Assembly (NCBI RefSeq): GCF_927798215.1
Contig: NZ_CAKMMW010000032.1
Coordinates: 1 to 64,000 of the forward strand
Direction of reading: 5' to 3'
From: Paenibacillus_E allorhizoplanae
GTDB lineage: Bacteria > Bacillota > Bacilli > Paenibacillales > NBRC-103111
Length of the DNA: 64,000 bases
The notes beneath the pieces were generated by a model, which did no database searches, had not been told where the DNA came from, and worked only from the letters and a program-made list of their open reading frames with translations. The position numbers and the translations under genes are program-made. This document shows positions 40,296-49,738 of the stretch, piece after piece (position 1 is the first letter of the stretch; each line of letters begins with the position of its first letter).

Positions 40296-43200
40296 ATGGT
40301 GAAGAAACAAACAAAGGCTTTGCTAATTGCTCTTCTTATGTTTATGCAATGTCTTTATGGGATTACCTTATCTAGCCAGGTGAATGCAACTGAAATATCG
40401 GGCAACATCCTCGATAGTGTCACATTAGCGGTATACGATAGTAATGGGCAAGTGGTAACGGGGAATGTGTATAACCAGAATGCTCAAGCTAAGCTGGACT
40501 ACACTTGGTCTTTGCCGAATGGTCATGGCTACCATAACGGGGATACGTTTACTTTTACGCTGCCGCAAGAGTTTGAGTTATTCAATAATGTAAGCGGTGC
40601 TCTCGTCATAGACAACAGTTCTACTGTTGGAAATTTCCATGCCGATAAAGATAGTCATCATGTGGTGATTACGTTTAACGAATTTATTGAGAGTCATGAT
40701 AATTTGAAGGGAACGTTGAGCTTCCTTACGCAATTTAATAAGAGCCAAATAACAGGGACTACGGAACAAACAATTGTGATTCCTGTTCGAAGCGGCGACC
40801 AGATATTTACCATAAAGTTCAGGCCTAACGTGGATTCAACGATTAGTAAATCAGGTGTCCCTCAAGGTTACAATGCCAAATCGATAAATTGGACGGTGGA
40901 TGTGAACAAATCACTGGATACGGTTCAGGATGCTGTAATGACAGATCCGAACGTGGAGGGATTATCCACGCCAACAGGAGTCAAAGTTTATGCTTTGAAT
41001 GTGCAACTGGACGGCACTGTCACACAGGGGGCAGAACTGGATAGTGGTCAGTATACAGTGAGCACAACTGGAGGCGTGTTGACGGTTCATTTCACAAACA
41101 ACCCGATGACGTCGGCTTACCGGATTCACTATGTAACCAATATTACTGACCTCAGCAAGTCGTCATTCACGAATACTGCCAAGTTTGGTGGAAGTCATAC
41201 GTCATCAGTTGAAGCAACGTCAACAGTTGCAGTGCAACGAGGAAGTATACTCAAGAAAGAAATTACGGATTATCAAGCGATTCAGCAGAAAATAGATTGG
41301 AGCGTTCTTTACAACGGTGGAGAGGTATCGATTAGTGAAGAAAACGCTTATATCATAGACACTGTGAGTGTGCCGCATCGACTTATGGAGGGATCTCTTC
41401 ATGTGTATCCGGTGACTTTTGATGCAGGGGGCAATGAGACTCGCGGCGCTGTTCTGTCAGCCGACCAGTATACTATTACACCGATGGGTGAGAGCGGCAA
41501 CATCTTTAAGTTGAAATTTAAAATGGCTATTACTGGCGCGTATCGAATTGATTATCAAACCCAAGCTACCCGCCCAATCGTCGCTGATGTTGTCATCACG
41601 AATGAGGTGACAATATGGACGGAGGAGCATAGCAGTGCATCACAGAATACTAAACAAGTAGGTCTAATTAAAAACGTAGGAGCGGCCAACTATATCGAAA
41701 AGAAGGTAGGTTGGAAAATTGAATTAAACGGCAGCAGCCAGATTATGAATCATGTTGTCGTGAAGGATACGTTCCCTCATAAGGGTATGTACTTTATAGA
41801 GGATTCTTTAGTCATAACGCAGGGTAATGAGACATTGCATAGTCCCGCCGATTTCACCTTGGATAACAGTGTGAGTAAATATGATGGCTTTACAATAAAC
41901 TTTACAGCGCCTCTAACGCAGCCAGTTATCATCACTTATCAAACGAATTTTGATTTGACTTGGATTGTCCCGAAAGATAGTACAGCCATTTTCCATAATA
42001 CGGCTCAGATGGACTGGAGTTCGACGGATGAAGTGACCTATTCGCAAACCGTTGGGGCCGCTTTCTATGCGCGAGATGAATATATTAACAGTGGTTATAA
42101 ATATGGTAATTATAATGTGGTGAATAAACAGCTAACTTGGACAGTAGGTGTTAACTACAGTGAGAAGGAGATTGCTTCACCGAGAATCGAGGATGTCTTA
42201 CAAGAGAATCAGAAGTTCGTTGATGGCTCGCTTGTTGTGTACAACATGGACGTTTCTGTAGATGGCGACCCATCGCCAGGCACAGTCGTAGACGCTTCCC
42301 GCTATGGGGTAAGCCTTGATGCTCAGAACAAGCTTGTTGTTACGTTCCACGAACCCCTTTCAACAGCCTATATAATCGTGTTTAAAACAAGTTTAGAGGG
42401 AGAGTTGATTCCTAGTACGGTTGCTAATACGGCTAAGGTATATGATGGGCAATCCCCGGTGTCTAGAAATCTTAGTGCCAGCGTAAATATCCCTCATGGT
42501 GGGGAATATGTGAGTAAGAATGGCTCACAAAGCGGTGATAAGATCGATTGGAAAATAACCGTTAATCAGGGACAATCGAAGCTGTGGGATGCGGAAATTT
42601 TCGATAGACCATCTAGAAATCAAGTCCTGCTATCGAATTCTTTTCTTTTATACAGTATGAAGGTAGCTGCCAATGGTGATTTGACCAAGGATGTCGAATT
42701 AGTAAAGGATGTCGGCTATACAGTTGATATTCAGACGGATACAGAAGGGAATCAGACGTTCCGCTTAAAATTCAAGAGTCCCATTTCGACAGCCTTTGTG
42801 TTGGAATATCAATCTGTCATTGCGGCCCGCGACCAAGAGTCTGTCACCAATGTGGTTAATTTCAGCGCGAGCAATCTGACAACGATCCCGATAGAAACAG
42901 TTAAAAATATCGTGGTTGGCGTATCCACAGGCTCAGGCACAGGGAATGGTGTCCGCGGGTCTTTAGAAGTCAAAAAGGTTGATGCAACGAATAGAGAATT
43001 ACCGCTTAGCGGCGCTAAATATGAGCTAAGTCGGAAGTCTGGTGAAACGACCAATGTCATACAAACGCAAACGACGAACGAAGCAGGGATTGCTATTTTC
43101 CAAGGCTTGCTTGCAGGTGACTATGTGATTAAGGAAGTGACAGCTCCTAGTGGGTATATCCTAGATGGGAGTGATCAACCGTTCACACTACAAGCGGCGG

Positions 43201-43598
43201 AGAATAAAAGGGTGACGTATACGAATAGTAAAACGCCGCCGCCGACTACTACACCGACACCACCACCAACATCGACACCGACACCACCGCCATCATCGAC
43301 ACCGACACCACCGCCGTCGTCGACACCACCGCCATCGTCGACACCGACACCATCACCATCACCGACACCAAGTATAACACCAAGTCCTTCTATTACGCCG
43401 TCACCTAAGCCTTCACCACCGGCTGCGACGGTGCCGTCACCTAAACCTTCCGATCCTGGTGTTGTGAATCCTCCGACTATGGTGCCTGCAACATTGCCGG
43501 TCACGGGTGAGTCTAGCCATCTCTATGTCAAGCTTGCGGGCCTAACCTTCGTGTTGTTTGGTATTATACTAGGAAGGAAAGTTCGGAGGAGACGCTAA
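40296..43598 (+). CDS. LPxTG-anchored multidomain surface adhesin
   Basis: A 1100-residue wall-anchored protein. Signal peptide at residues 1-32; an N-terminal Cna/SdrG-like adhesin domain (about 33-185, DYTWSLPNGHGYHNGDTFTFTLP). Five similar beta-sandwich repeats of about 120-140 residues follow, starting near 195, 330, 470, 612 and 755; each has a (K/S)x(I/V/L)xW opening, V.D......GSL.VY and ..Y.I.Y.T. A CnaB domain spans about 915-1000, with LEVKKVD, KEVTAPSGY and VTYTN (likely Lys-Asn isopeptide bond). A Pro/Thr/Ser wall-spanning stretch, then LPVTG (1067-1071), a hydrophobic segment and RKVRRRR complete it. The ligand is unknown. Confidence 0.9.
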   Translation: MVKKQTKALLIALLMFMQCLYGITLSSQVNATEISGNILDSVTLAVYDSNGQVVTGNVYNQNAQAKLDYTWSLPNGHGYHNGDTFTFTLPQEFELFNNVSGALVIDNSSTVGNFHADKDSHHVVITFNEFIESHDNLKGTLSFLTQFNKSQITGTTEQTIVIPVRSGDQIFTIKFRPNVDSTISKSGVPQGYNAKSINWTVDVNKSLDTVQDAVMTDPNVEGLSTPTGVKVYALNVQLDGTVTQGAELDSGQYTVSTTGGVLTVHFTNNPMTSAYRIHYVTNITDLSKSSFTNTAKFGGSHTSSVEATSTVAVQRGSILKKEITDYQAIQQKIDWSVLYNGGEVSISEENAYIIDTVSVPHRLMEGSLHVYPVTFDAGGNETRGAVLSADQYTITPMGESGNIFKLKFKMAITGAYRIDYQTQATRPIVADVVITNEVTIWTEEHSSASQNTKQVGLIKNVGAANYIEKKVGWKIELNGSSQIMNHVVVKDTFPHKGMYFIEDSLVITQGNETLHSPADFTLDNSVSKYDGFTINFTAPLTQPVIITYQTNFDLTWIVPKDSTAIFHNTAQMDWSSTDEVTYSQTVGAAFYARDEYINSGYKYGNYNVVNKQLTWTVGVNYSEKEIASPRIEDVLQENQKFVDGSLVVYNMDVSVDGDPSPGTVVDASRYGVSLDAQNKLVVTFHEPLSTAYIIVFKTSLEGELIPSTVANTAKVYDGQSPVSRNLSASVNIPHGGEYVSKNGSQSGDKIDWKITVNQGQSKLWDAEIFDRPSRNQVLLSNSFLLYSMKVAANGDLTKDVELVKDVGYTVDIQTDTEGNQTFRLKFKSPISTAFVLEYQSVIAARDQESVTNVVNFSASNLTTIPIETVKNIVVGVSTGSGTGNGVRGSLEVKKVDATNRELPLSGAKYELSRKSGETTNVIQTQTTNEAGIAIFQGLLAGDYVIKEVTAPSGYILDGSDQPFTLQAAENKRVTYTNSKTPPPTTTPTPPPTSTPTPPPSSTPTPPPSSTPPPSSTPTPSPSPTPSITPSPSITPSPKPSPPAATVPSPKPSDPGVVNPPTMVPATLPVTGESSHLYVKLAGLTFVLFGIILGRKVRRRR
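43234..43440 (+). repeat. CCACCG/ACACCG-type coding repeats (Pro/Thr/Ser stretch)
   Basis: Short irregular tandem repeats such as ACACCGACACCACCGCCATC encode the Pro-Thr-Ser wall-spanning segment of the adhesin. Repeat number could vary between strains by slippage. They also create a Gly-rich shadow frame on the minus strand. Confidence 0.8.
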
Positions 43599-43623
43599 CT
43601 TAATCGCGATTGACTATCACTAC

Positions 43624-43654
43624 AATAAGCAGGGGGATGCCCCCTGCTTATTTG
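43624..43654. terminator. Strong hairpin after the adhesin gene
   Basis: AATAAGCAGGGGG - ATG - CCCCCTGCTTATT is a 13-bp perfect stem with a 3-base loop. Only three T follow, so it is a probable but not textbook terminator. Confidence 0.7.
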
Positions 43655-43802
43655 GTGCTTATCATAGGCTGTATAGGATAAAATCGAGTAAATACCTTTC
43701 GCAATCCCTACCTGCAAGATGATTAGACACTCTCATAAATGGAAAAACTAGGATAAGAAACTACTAGAGAGCGAATCTTATCGGCCAGGGAGGCAGAAGT
43801 TC

Positions 43803-44528
43803 ATGATGAAGCAAATTTTATTGATTACAGATGGTTGTTCCAATGTTGGCGTAAGTCCCGTGATAGCGGCGGCACAAGCGCAGGCAGAGGGTGTTGCAGT
43901 AAATGTCATTGGTGTGATTGATCATGGGGAGTTAGGCGTATTGGGCTCAGAAGAGATTCGAGAGATTGCAGCAGCAGGCGGTGGCATGAGTCGGATTGTT
44001 AATTCCGAACAGCTGTCGCATACGGTGCAAATGATGACACGCAAAACTGTGAATGCGACCATCCAGCATGCTGTGGGCAAAGAGTTGCAAAGTATATTAG
44101 GGATTTCACAACTGGAGCAATTGCCACCAGAGAAGCGAGCTGAGGTTGTACAAGTTATTGATAATATGAGTGAAACCACGTCGCTACGTGTTGCCCTTTT
44201 AATAGATGCAAGTGCTAGTATGAAGCCGAAGCTTGCCGCGGTACGTGAAGCGATTCATGACCTTTTGCTTAGTTTAAGAGCCAGAAGTGGCGTGAGCGAG
44301 CTTGCTGTTTTCCATTTTCCATCTACCAAATCGAGTGATCAGGAACTAGAAATGGATCATGGTTGGACGAATCAGCTTGCAAATGTCGACAAGATGTTCT
44401 ATAAAATAAACATGAAGGGTACGACACCAACCGGTCCAGCGCTGCTGCAAACGTTGCAGTTCGTGACAGAAAAGCCTTTCTCACCAAAGACGACTGAGGA
44501 AGGGATGCTGAGTGACTACGTGGTATGA
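43803..44528 (+). CDS. yabS: YabS-like von Willebrand factor A protein
   Basis: A 241-residue VWA-domain protein matching the place and size of B. subtilis YabS. The N-terminal MKQILLITDGCSNVGVSP and the later LLIDASASMKPKLAAVREA (DxSxS metal-ion-dependent adhesion site) are visible, as is KGTTPTGPAL. The function is unknown; it may partner the kinase YabT, whose start codon lies inside its last 17 bases. ATG 43803 follows GGGAGGC. The gene belongs to the sporulation-linked spoIIE-yabS-yabT neighbourhood. Confidence 0.88.
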   Translation: MMKQILLITDGCSNVGVSPVIAAAQAQAEGVAVNVIGVIDHGELGVLGSEEIREIAAAGGGMSRIVNSEQLSHTVQMMTRKTVNATIQHAVGKELQSILGISQLEQLPPEKRAEVVQVIDNMSETTSLRVALLIDASASMKPKLAAVREAIHDLLLSLRARSGVSELAVFHFPSTKSSDQELEMDHGWTNQLANVDKMFYKINMKGTTPTGPALLQTLQFVTEKPFSPKTTEEGMLSDYVV

Positions 44529-45417
44529 TGAGGCCTTTCGCCCAGGGGCTGTAATTAAGGGGAAGTGGAATGGCCATGTGTATGTGGTCGAACGCTTACT
44601 AGGTGCAGGCTCCAATGGCATTGTTGCTCTTGTCCGAAGGGGAAACGCTAGATTTGCGCTTAAAGCAGGATATGAAACGGTTGACCATCAGTCAGAGATC
44701 AATTCCCTACTTGCTATTTCGATGAAAGAGAATTCTTTTAAGAACTTTTTGATTGATTCAGATGATATGATGATTCAAGGAAAAGGGATTTCCTTCTATG
44801 TCATGCGATATATTGAGGGTGTGACTCTTTCCGAATTTATACATAAGCGCAGTCAAGATTGGATCTATGTGATAGGCACGAATCTATTGCGAAAGCTCAC
44901 TGAAATCCACAGGAGTGGGTATGTATTTGGAGACTTGAAGGTCGAGAATATGATTGTATCTAACTATGGCGATGTGGACCTTATTGATTTCGGGGGCGTA
45001 TCACCCAAGGGACGAGCGATAAAACAATTAACAGAAGTTTACGATCGCGGTTTTTGGAATATGGGGGAACGGGTTGCGGAGGAAAGCTACGATCTATTTT
45101 CATTTGCTATTTTACTATTAAAAACACTAGATCACCGCAAACGCTTCGCTGGCTTTATCAAAACACTCCCTCAAAACCGTGAGTTAGATCAATTAACGTC
45201 AATCATGCGGGAAAATCCAGTTGCTGCTCAGTTGGCACCTTTTCTGAATAAAGCTCTGCGCGGCGAGTTTAATACGTCGGAAGAAGCAATTGTGGAATGG
45301 AAAAAGCTGATTGCAGGTAAGAAGGTCGCTCAGTCGACGCTGAAAATGCCATGGCTTAAAATATGCTTTGCTGCATCTATTTTTATTTGTGGAGCAACGA
45401 TTTATATGTATTGGTAG
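44512..45417 (+). CDS. yabT: Serine/threonine protein kinase YabT
   Basis: A 301-residue Hanks-type kinase with a C-terminal membrane anchor (about residues 281-301). G-loop LLGAGSNGIVALV, Lys in FALKAG, catalytic loop GYVFGDLKVENMIV (FGD in place of HRD, with D, K and N kept), and LIDFGGVS for DFG. YabT of B. subtilis lacks an extracellular sensor and is activated by DNA during sporulation, with RecA among its targets; the same layout is seen here. The start is GTG 44512, overlapping yabS by 17 bases. Confidence 0.92.
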   Translation: MTTWYDEAFRPGAVIKGKWNGHVYVVERLLGAGSNGIVALVRRGNARFALKAGYETVDHQSEINSLLAISMKENSFKNFLIDSDDMMIQGKGISFYVMRYIEGVTLSEFIHKRSQDWIYVIGTNLLRKLTEIHRSGYVFGDLKVENMIVSNYGDVDLIDFGGVSPKGRAIKQLTEVYDRGFWNMGERVAEESYDLFSFAILLLKTLDHRKRFAGFIKTLPQNRELDQLTSIMRENPVAAQLAPFLNKALRGEFNTSEEAIVEWKKLIAGKKVAQSTLKMPWLKICFAASIFICGATIYMYW

Positions 45418-45449
45418 GCAGGGTAAGAAAAGGCCGAAAGGAATGCGAG

Positions 45450-46877
45450 ATGGAAACGGATCTTGTTGCCAGAGTGGAACGACGAATTGAGGAAGAAATG
45501 CTTGCAGATGCAGGGGATGTGATTGTCGTCGCGGTTTCAGGGGGACCTGATTCGGTGGCGCTGTTGCATGTCCTTTTTCGTCTTGCAGATGCCCATCAGT
45601 GGTCGATCGTTGTTGCCCATGTGAATCATCAATTTAGGGGCAAGGAATCGGATGCGGAAGCAGACTTCGTTGCGGAGCTTGCGGCAGGGCTAGCACTTCC
45701 TTGTGAAATTGGAGTTATTGATGTTCCTGCTTATATAGAGGAAGCTTCTTTAAATGGCCAAGCGGCAGCGCGGGAGAAAAGATATGAATTTCTCCATCAA
45801 GTCGCTGACCAGTATGGTGCACAACGGATCGCTTTGGCCCATCATGCCGATGACCAAGCGGAAACGATGTTGATGCGAATCTTGCGTGGGACAGGCCCAT
45901 CGGGGTTAGTTGGCATGCCAGAACGAAGGCGCGAAAAAAAAGTGGAACTGATTCGTCCTTTTTTACGTATATACAAATCAGATATTGTGAATTATTGCGC
46001 TCAGCATGAAATTGCCTATTGTAAGGACAGCAGCAATGAGCTGCGGAAGTATTTCCGCAATCGGATTCGGTTAGATCTTATGCCGATGCTGAAACAGTAT
46101 AATGAACAACTTCCAGAGTCACTCAATCGATTGACGGATGTGATGCAAGCTGAGAATGATTATTTGGATGCAGAAACGGATAAGATTTTTCGCCGAATCG
46201 TGTCATTGCAGTCGAACGTCTGCCGCTTAAATCGGAGTGATTTCACCGAGCTTCACGTTGCTTTACAAAGGCGTTTGATTAAATTAATATTAAACTGTCT
46301 TTGTTTGGAAAGGGAACGGCTGGTATTTACACGAATTGAGCGCGTGCGTGAGTTAATGATTAAAGATCAGATGTCGAATCAATTCCTTCAGGTGGATGAA
46401 CAGATTTATATTGTGAGAGAATATGGATCTATTCAATTTCAGACCTATGCACCAGATCCTAAGCCTTATGCTTATGAGATCCTGTTAGCATCAAGTGAGC
46501 TGGACCTCCCGGACATGAACGCCAAATTGATCTACTCATGGCTGCCTCTAAGCTCGTATGAGCAAGCTGCTTCATCACTAGACCATAATGGCGACGTTTT
46601 TTTGGATGCAGACCAGGTAGAATTGCCACTTTGTTTGAGAAGCCGAAGATCGGGAGACCGATTGGAACCACTTGGTTTAAACGGGTCCAAAAAGGTAAAG
46701 GATATGTTCATTGATGCCAAAATGCCACCAACTCGGCGTGAGGTTATCCCACTACTGGTCGACGCATCCGGACGGATTCTCTGGATTGCTGGATTTCGTA
46801 GGTCCAAACACGCTTTGGTCGGACCAGACACAGAACGTGTGCTTCATATGAAGCTAGTGCTGCAGGAACATACGTAA
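45450..46877 (+). CDS. tilS: tRNA(Ile)-lysidine synthase
   Basis: TilS (475 residues) converts C34 of the CAU-anticodon tRNA-Ile to lysidine, so that AUA is read as Ile. The N-type ATP pyrophosphatase P-loop SGGPDS lies at residues 30-35; HHADDQAETMLMRILRGTG and RNRIRLDLMP are conserved; C-terminal TilS domains follow (RSRRSGDRLEPLGLNGSKKVKDMFIDAKMPPTRR). I chose ATG 45450 behind AAAGGA; the open frame to 45363 overlaps yabT and does not fit the family. Confidence 0.95.
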   Translation: METDLVARVERRIEEEMLADAGDVIVVAVSGGPDSVALLHVLFRLADAHQWSIVVAHVNHQFRGKESDAEADFVAELAAGLALPCEIGVIDVPAYIEEASLNGQAAAREKRYEFLHQVADQYGAQRIALAHHADDQAETMLMRILRGTGPSGLVGMPERRREKKVELIRPFLRIYKSDIVNYCAQHEIAYCKDSSNELRKYFRNRIRLDLMPMLKQYNEQLPESLNRLTDVMQAENDYLDAETDKIFRRIVSLQSNVCRLNRSDFTELHVALQRRLIKLILNCLCLERERLVFTRIERVRELMIKDQMSNQFLQVDEQIYIVREYGSIQFQTYAPDPKPYAYEILLASSELDLPDMNAKLIYSWLPLSSYEQAASSLDHNGDVFLDADQVELPLCLRSRRSGDRLEPLGLNGSKKVKDMFIDAKMPPTRREVIPLLVDASGRILWIAGFRRSKHALVGPDTERVLHMKLVLQEHT

Positions 46878-46938
46878 ATTTCGTTCTTCTAGAATGTAAA
46901 TTTATAAGGATTCATAATATAATCTAGGGGGTTCATCC

Positions 46939-47478
46939 TTGTACAGCGACATTCAAGAAGTACTTTACAGTGAAGAACAAATTCAAGGCAAGATCAAAGA
47001 ATTAGGGGAATTGCTTTCCACTGATTACGAAGGTAAGAATCCATTGGTTATTTGTGTGCTGAAGGGCGCTTTTATTTTCATGGCGGATCTTGTAAAGCAA
47101 ATTAGAGTACCTTTGGAAATTGATTTTATGGCGGTATCCAGCTACGGTCAATCCACGAAATCCTCTGGAGTTGTTAAGATTATCAAAGATCTTGATGTAC
47201 CCGTGGAAGGACGTCATATCCTGATCGTGGAAGATATTATCGATAGTGGCTTAACGCTAAGTTATCTGATAGATGTGCTAGAACGTCGCAATGCTAAGAC
47301 AATCTCGGTTGTTGCGCTGTTTAATAAACCGGCACGCAGAACGGTAGAGCTTGAACCTGATTATGCGGGTTATGTGCTACCAGATGAGTTCGTTGTCGGA
47401 TATGGTCTGGATTATGCAGAGAAGTATCGTAACCTTCCATTTATCGGCATATTGAAACCAGAGATCTATTCGAGCTAG
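46939..47478 (+). CDS. hpt: Hypoxanthine-guanine phosphoribosyltransferase
   Basis: A 179-residue purine salvage enzyme (hypoxanthine or guanine plus PRPP to IMP or GMP). The PRPP motif is ILIVEDIIDSGLTL; VLKGAFIFMADLVKQI and VVGYGLDYAEKYRNLPFIG are typical. The start is TTG 46939 with AGGGGG seven bases upstream. It sits between tilS and ftsH as in B. subtilis. Confidence 0.95.
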   Translation: MYSDIQEVLYSEEQIQGKIKELGELLSTDYEGKNPLVICVLKGAFIFMADLVKQIRVPLEIDFMAVSSYGQSTKSSGVVKIIKDLDVPVEGRHILIVEDIIDSGLTLSYLIDVLERRNAKTISVVALFNKPARRTVELEPDYAGYVLPDEFVVGYGLDYAEKYRNLPFIGILKPEIYSS

Positions 47479-47511
47479 TGTCACGTCCGCAGGCGCACTA
47501 AGGCAGTAATG

Positions 47512-47541
47512 TTGTAGCGCTTTACCGGGGTGTGGTAAAAT
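47512..47541 (+). promoter_or_regulatory. Possible sigma-A promoter of ftsH
   Basis: TTGTAG (47512-47517), 18 bases, TAAAAT (47536-47541). Moderate match, 33 bases before the ATG. Confidence 0.45.
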
Positions 47542-47574
47542 AATAATTGTGTGCCGTTTGAGAGGAGGCTCGTT

Positions 47575-49536
47575 ATGAATCGAATTATCCGGAATACCGG
47601 CTTTTATTTGCTTATATTTTTGGTTACCGTGGGGATCGTTCATTTCATCAGTACCCAGAATGAACAGAAGGAGTTAATCACTTACGATAAATTCCGACAA
47701 GCAGTTGTAAACAAAAATGTAGAGTCCGTAGTGTTAAAGTTTGATGGGTATACCTATTCGATTAAGGGTAAGTATATTAACCCGCCTAATGGCGCGGATA
47801 AGAAGAGCTTTGAAACACATGCTCCTTATGAGCCGTTAGTTGTACAAATGATTGAAGCGAACGGCGTACCTTCGGAAGAGTACGGGCCGATGGAACGCGA
47901 TAGCGTTTGGATTAGCTTTCTTACGTCCATTATTCCATTCGTCATTATCTTCATTTTGTTCTTCTTCTTATTGAATCAAGCGCAAGGCGGCGGCGGTAAA
48001 GTGATGAACTTCGGCAAGAGCCGTGCGCGCCTATATAACGAGGAGAAGAAACGTGTCACATTTGAAGATGTGGCAGGTGCGGATGAAGAGAAGCAAGAAT
48101 TAATCGAGGTTGTTGAGTTCCTTAAGGATCCTCGTAAATTCGCAGCAGTTGGCGCTAGAATTCCTAAGGGTGTTCTATTGAATGGTCCTCCAGGAACAGG
48201 TAAAACGCTACTTGCTCGTGCCGTTGCCGGTGAAGCAGGCGTTCCTTTCTTCAGTATCTCTGGTTCTGACTTTGTTGAGATGTTCGTCGGTGTCGGCGCA
48301 TCCCGTGTTCGTGACTTGTTCGAGAATGCGAAGAAGAATTCACCTTGTATTATCTTTATCGATGAAATCGATGCGGTTGGTCGCCAACGTGGCGCTGGTT
48401 TGGGCGGCGGACATGATGAGCGTGAGCAAACACTCAACCAATTGCTTGTTGAAATGGACGGATTTGGCGCGAACGAAGGTATTATCATCGTAGCAGCAAC
48501 GAACCGCCCTGATATTCTAGACCCTGCCTTATTGCGTCCAGGCCGTTTCGACCGTCAAATCACGGTGGATCGCCCGGATATCAAAGGCCGTGAAGCGGTA
48601 TTGAAAGTTCATGCGCGTAATAAACCGCTTGCTAAAGATGTGAAGCTAGATTCACTTTCACGTTATACAACTGGTTTTACGGGTGCTGATCTTGAGAACT
48701 TATTGAATGAAGCAGCTTTGATTGCAGCTCGTCGTAATCGTAAAGATATTTCGATGGCGGAAGTTGAAGAAGCATTTGACCGTATTATCGTAGGTACACA
48801 GAAGAAAAGTCGTATTATCTCCGAAACTGAGAAACGTATCGTAGCGTACCACGAAGCGGGTCATGCGATTATCGGTTATCATGCGGAGAATGCGGACATG
48901 GTTCACAAGGTTACGATCGTACCTCGTGGACGCGCTGGCGGATATGTGATGATGCTGCCTAAAGAAGGCGAAGATCGCATGATGCAAACGAAGAACGAGC
49001 TTCTGGATAAAGTAACTGGACTCCTGGGTGGTCGTGTTTCCGAAGAATTATTCATCGGAGAAATTGGCACTGGGGCATACAGTGACTTCCAGAAAGCAAC
49101 GGGAATCGTTCGTCGCATGATTATGGAATACGGGATGAGCGATAAGCTTGGACCGATGCAGTTCGGCAGCTCCCAAGGTCAAGTGTTCTTGGGCCGCGAT
49201 ATCGGTCATGAGCAGAATTATAGTGATGCGATTGCTTATGAGATTGATCAGGAAATGCAAAGCTTTATTCGTACGTGCTACGAACGTGCACGCACGATTC
49301 TTACAGAGCATGCGGATCAGATCCACCTTGTTGCCAAAACATTGCTAGAGAAAGAAACGTTGGATAAAGACGAAATCATCGAACTCTTGGAAAAAGGCAA
49401 GCTTAACGCTAGCACCGATGAGGAAGATGTTAAGGTTACTATTCAAGGTCAAAGCCAAGCTAGCGAAAGCAATAAGCTGGAGTTTGACAAAGACAAAGAA
49501 GTTAAAGAGATTAAGCCGGATCAAACAGAAGAGTAA
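47575..49536 (+). CDS. ftsH: ATP-dependent zinc metalloprotease FtsH
   Basis: FtsH (653 residues) is the membrane-anchored AAA+ protease that degrades misfolded membrane proteins and regulators such as Spo0E. Two membrane segments (near residues 8-25 and 110-132) flank an extracellular domain. Walker A is GPPGTGKT (204-211), then IIFIDEIDAVGRQRG, SRH-type NRPDILDPALLRPGRFDRQ, and the zinc-binding HEAGH (426-430). I chose ATG 47575, with AGGAGG six bases upstream, over the frame start at 47551. The C-terminal tail is charged. Confidence 0.97.
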   Translation: MNRIIRNTGFYLLIFLVTVGIVHFISTQNEQKELITYDKFRQAVVNKNVESVVLKFDGYTYSIKGKYINPPNGADKKSFETHAPYEPLVVQMIEANGVPSEEYGPMERDSVWISFLTSIIPFVIIFILFFFLLNQAQGGGGKVMNFGKSRARLYNEEKKRVTFEDVAGADEEKQELIEVVEFLKDPRKFAAVGARIPKGVLLNGPPGTGKTLLARAVAGEAGVPFFSISGSDFVEMFVGVGASRVRDLFENAKKNSPCIIFIDEIDAVGRQRGAGLGGGHDEREQTLNQLLVEMDGFGANEGIIIVAATNRPDILDPALLRPGRFDRQITVDRPDIKGREAVLKVHARNKPLAKDVKLDSLSRYTTGFTGADLENLLNEAALIAARRNRKDISMAEVEEAFDRIIVGTQKKSRIISETEKRIVAYHEAGHAIIGYHAENADMVHKVTIVPRGRAGGYVMMLPKEGEDRMMQTKNELLDKVTGLLGGRVSEELFIGEIGTGAYSDFQKATGIVRRMIMEYGMSDKLGPMQFGSSQGQVFLGRDIGHEQNYSDAIAYEIDQEMQSFIRTCYERARTILTEHADQIHLVAKTLLEKETLDKDEIIELLEKGKLNASTDEEDVKVTIQGQSQASESNKLEFDKDKEVKEIKPDQTEE

Positions 49537-49547
49537 GTTGCAATGCG

Positions 49548-49599
49548 AACTCGGAAATCCGTTGTACACGTCCAGTGTGCGCGGAATTCCGAGTTTTTT
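49548..49599 (+). terminator. Intrinsic terminator after ftsH
   Basis: AACTCGGAA (49548-49556) pairs with TTCCGAGTT (49587-49595), with a smaller inner GTACAC/GTGTGC hairpin, then TTTTC. Confidence 0.85.
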
Positions 49600-49614
49600 C
49601 AATGTATTTGCGCA

Positions 49615-49643
49615 TTGACAGGCGATGTGAGAATGTGTAAATT
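49615..49643 (+). promoter_or_regulatory. Sigma-A promoter of the nad genes
   Basis: TTGACA (49615-49620), 17 bases, TAAATT (49638-49643), about 95 bases before nadA. Confidence 0.68.
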
Positions 49644-49738
49644 AGTTGTAAATCTCTAATTTTATTGCTTTTAGATCATACTACTTTTAGATAGACGATT
49701 GAGACGATTCTTACGTCCCAGATAGGGGAGGAAGCACC

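Noticed and set aside
43175..43504. Gly/Val/Asp-rich minus-strand frame in the adhesin stalk
   Set aside because: Mirror of the Pro/Thr/Ser coding repeats on the plus strand.
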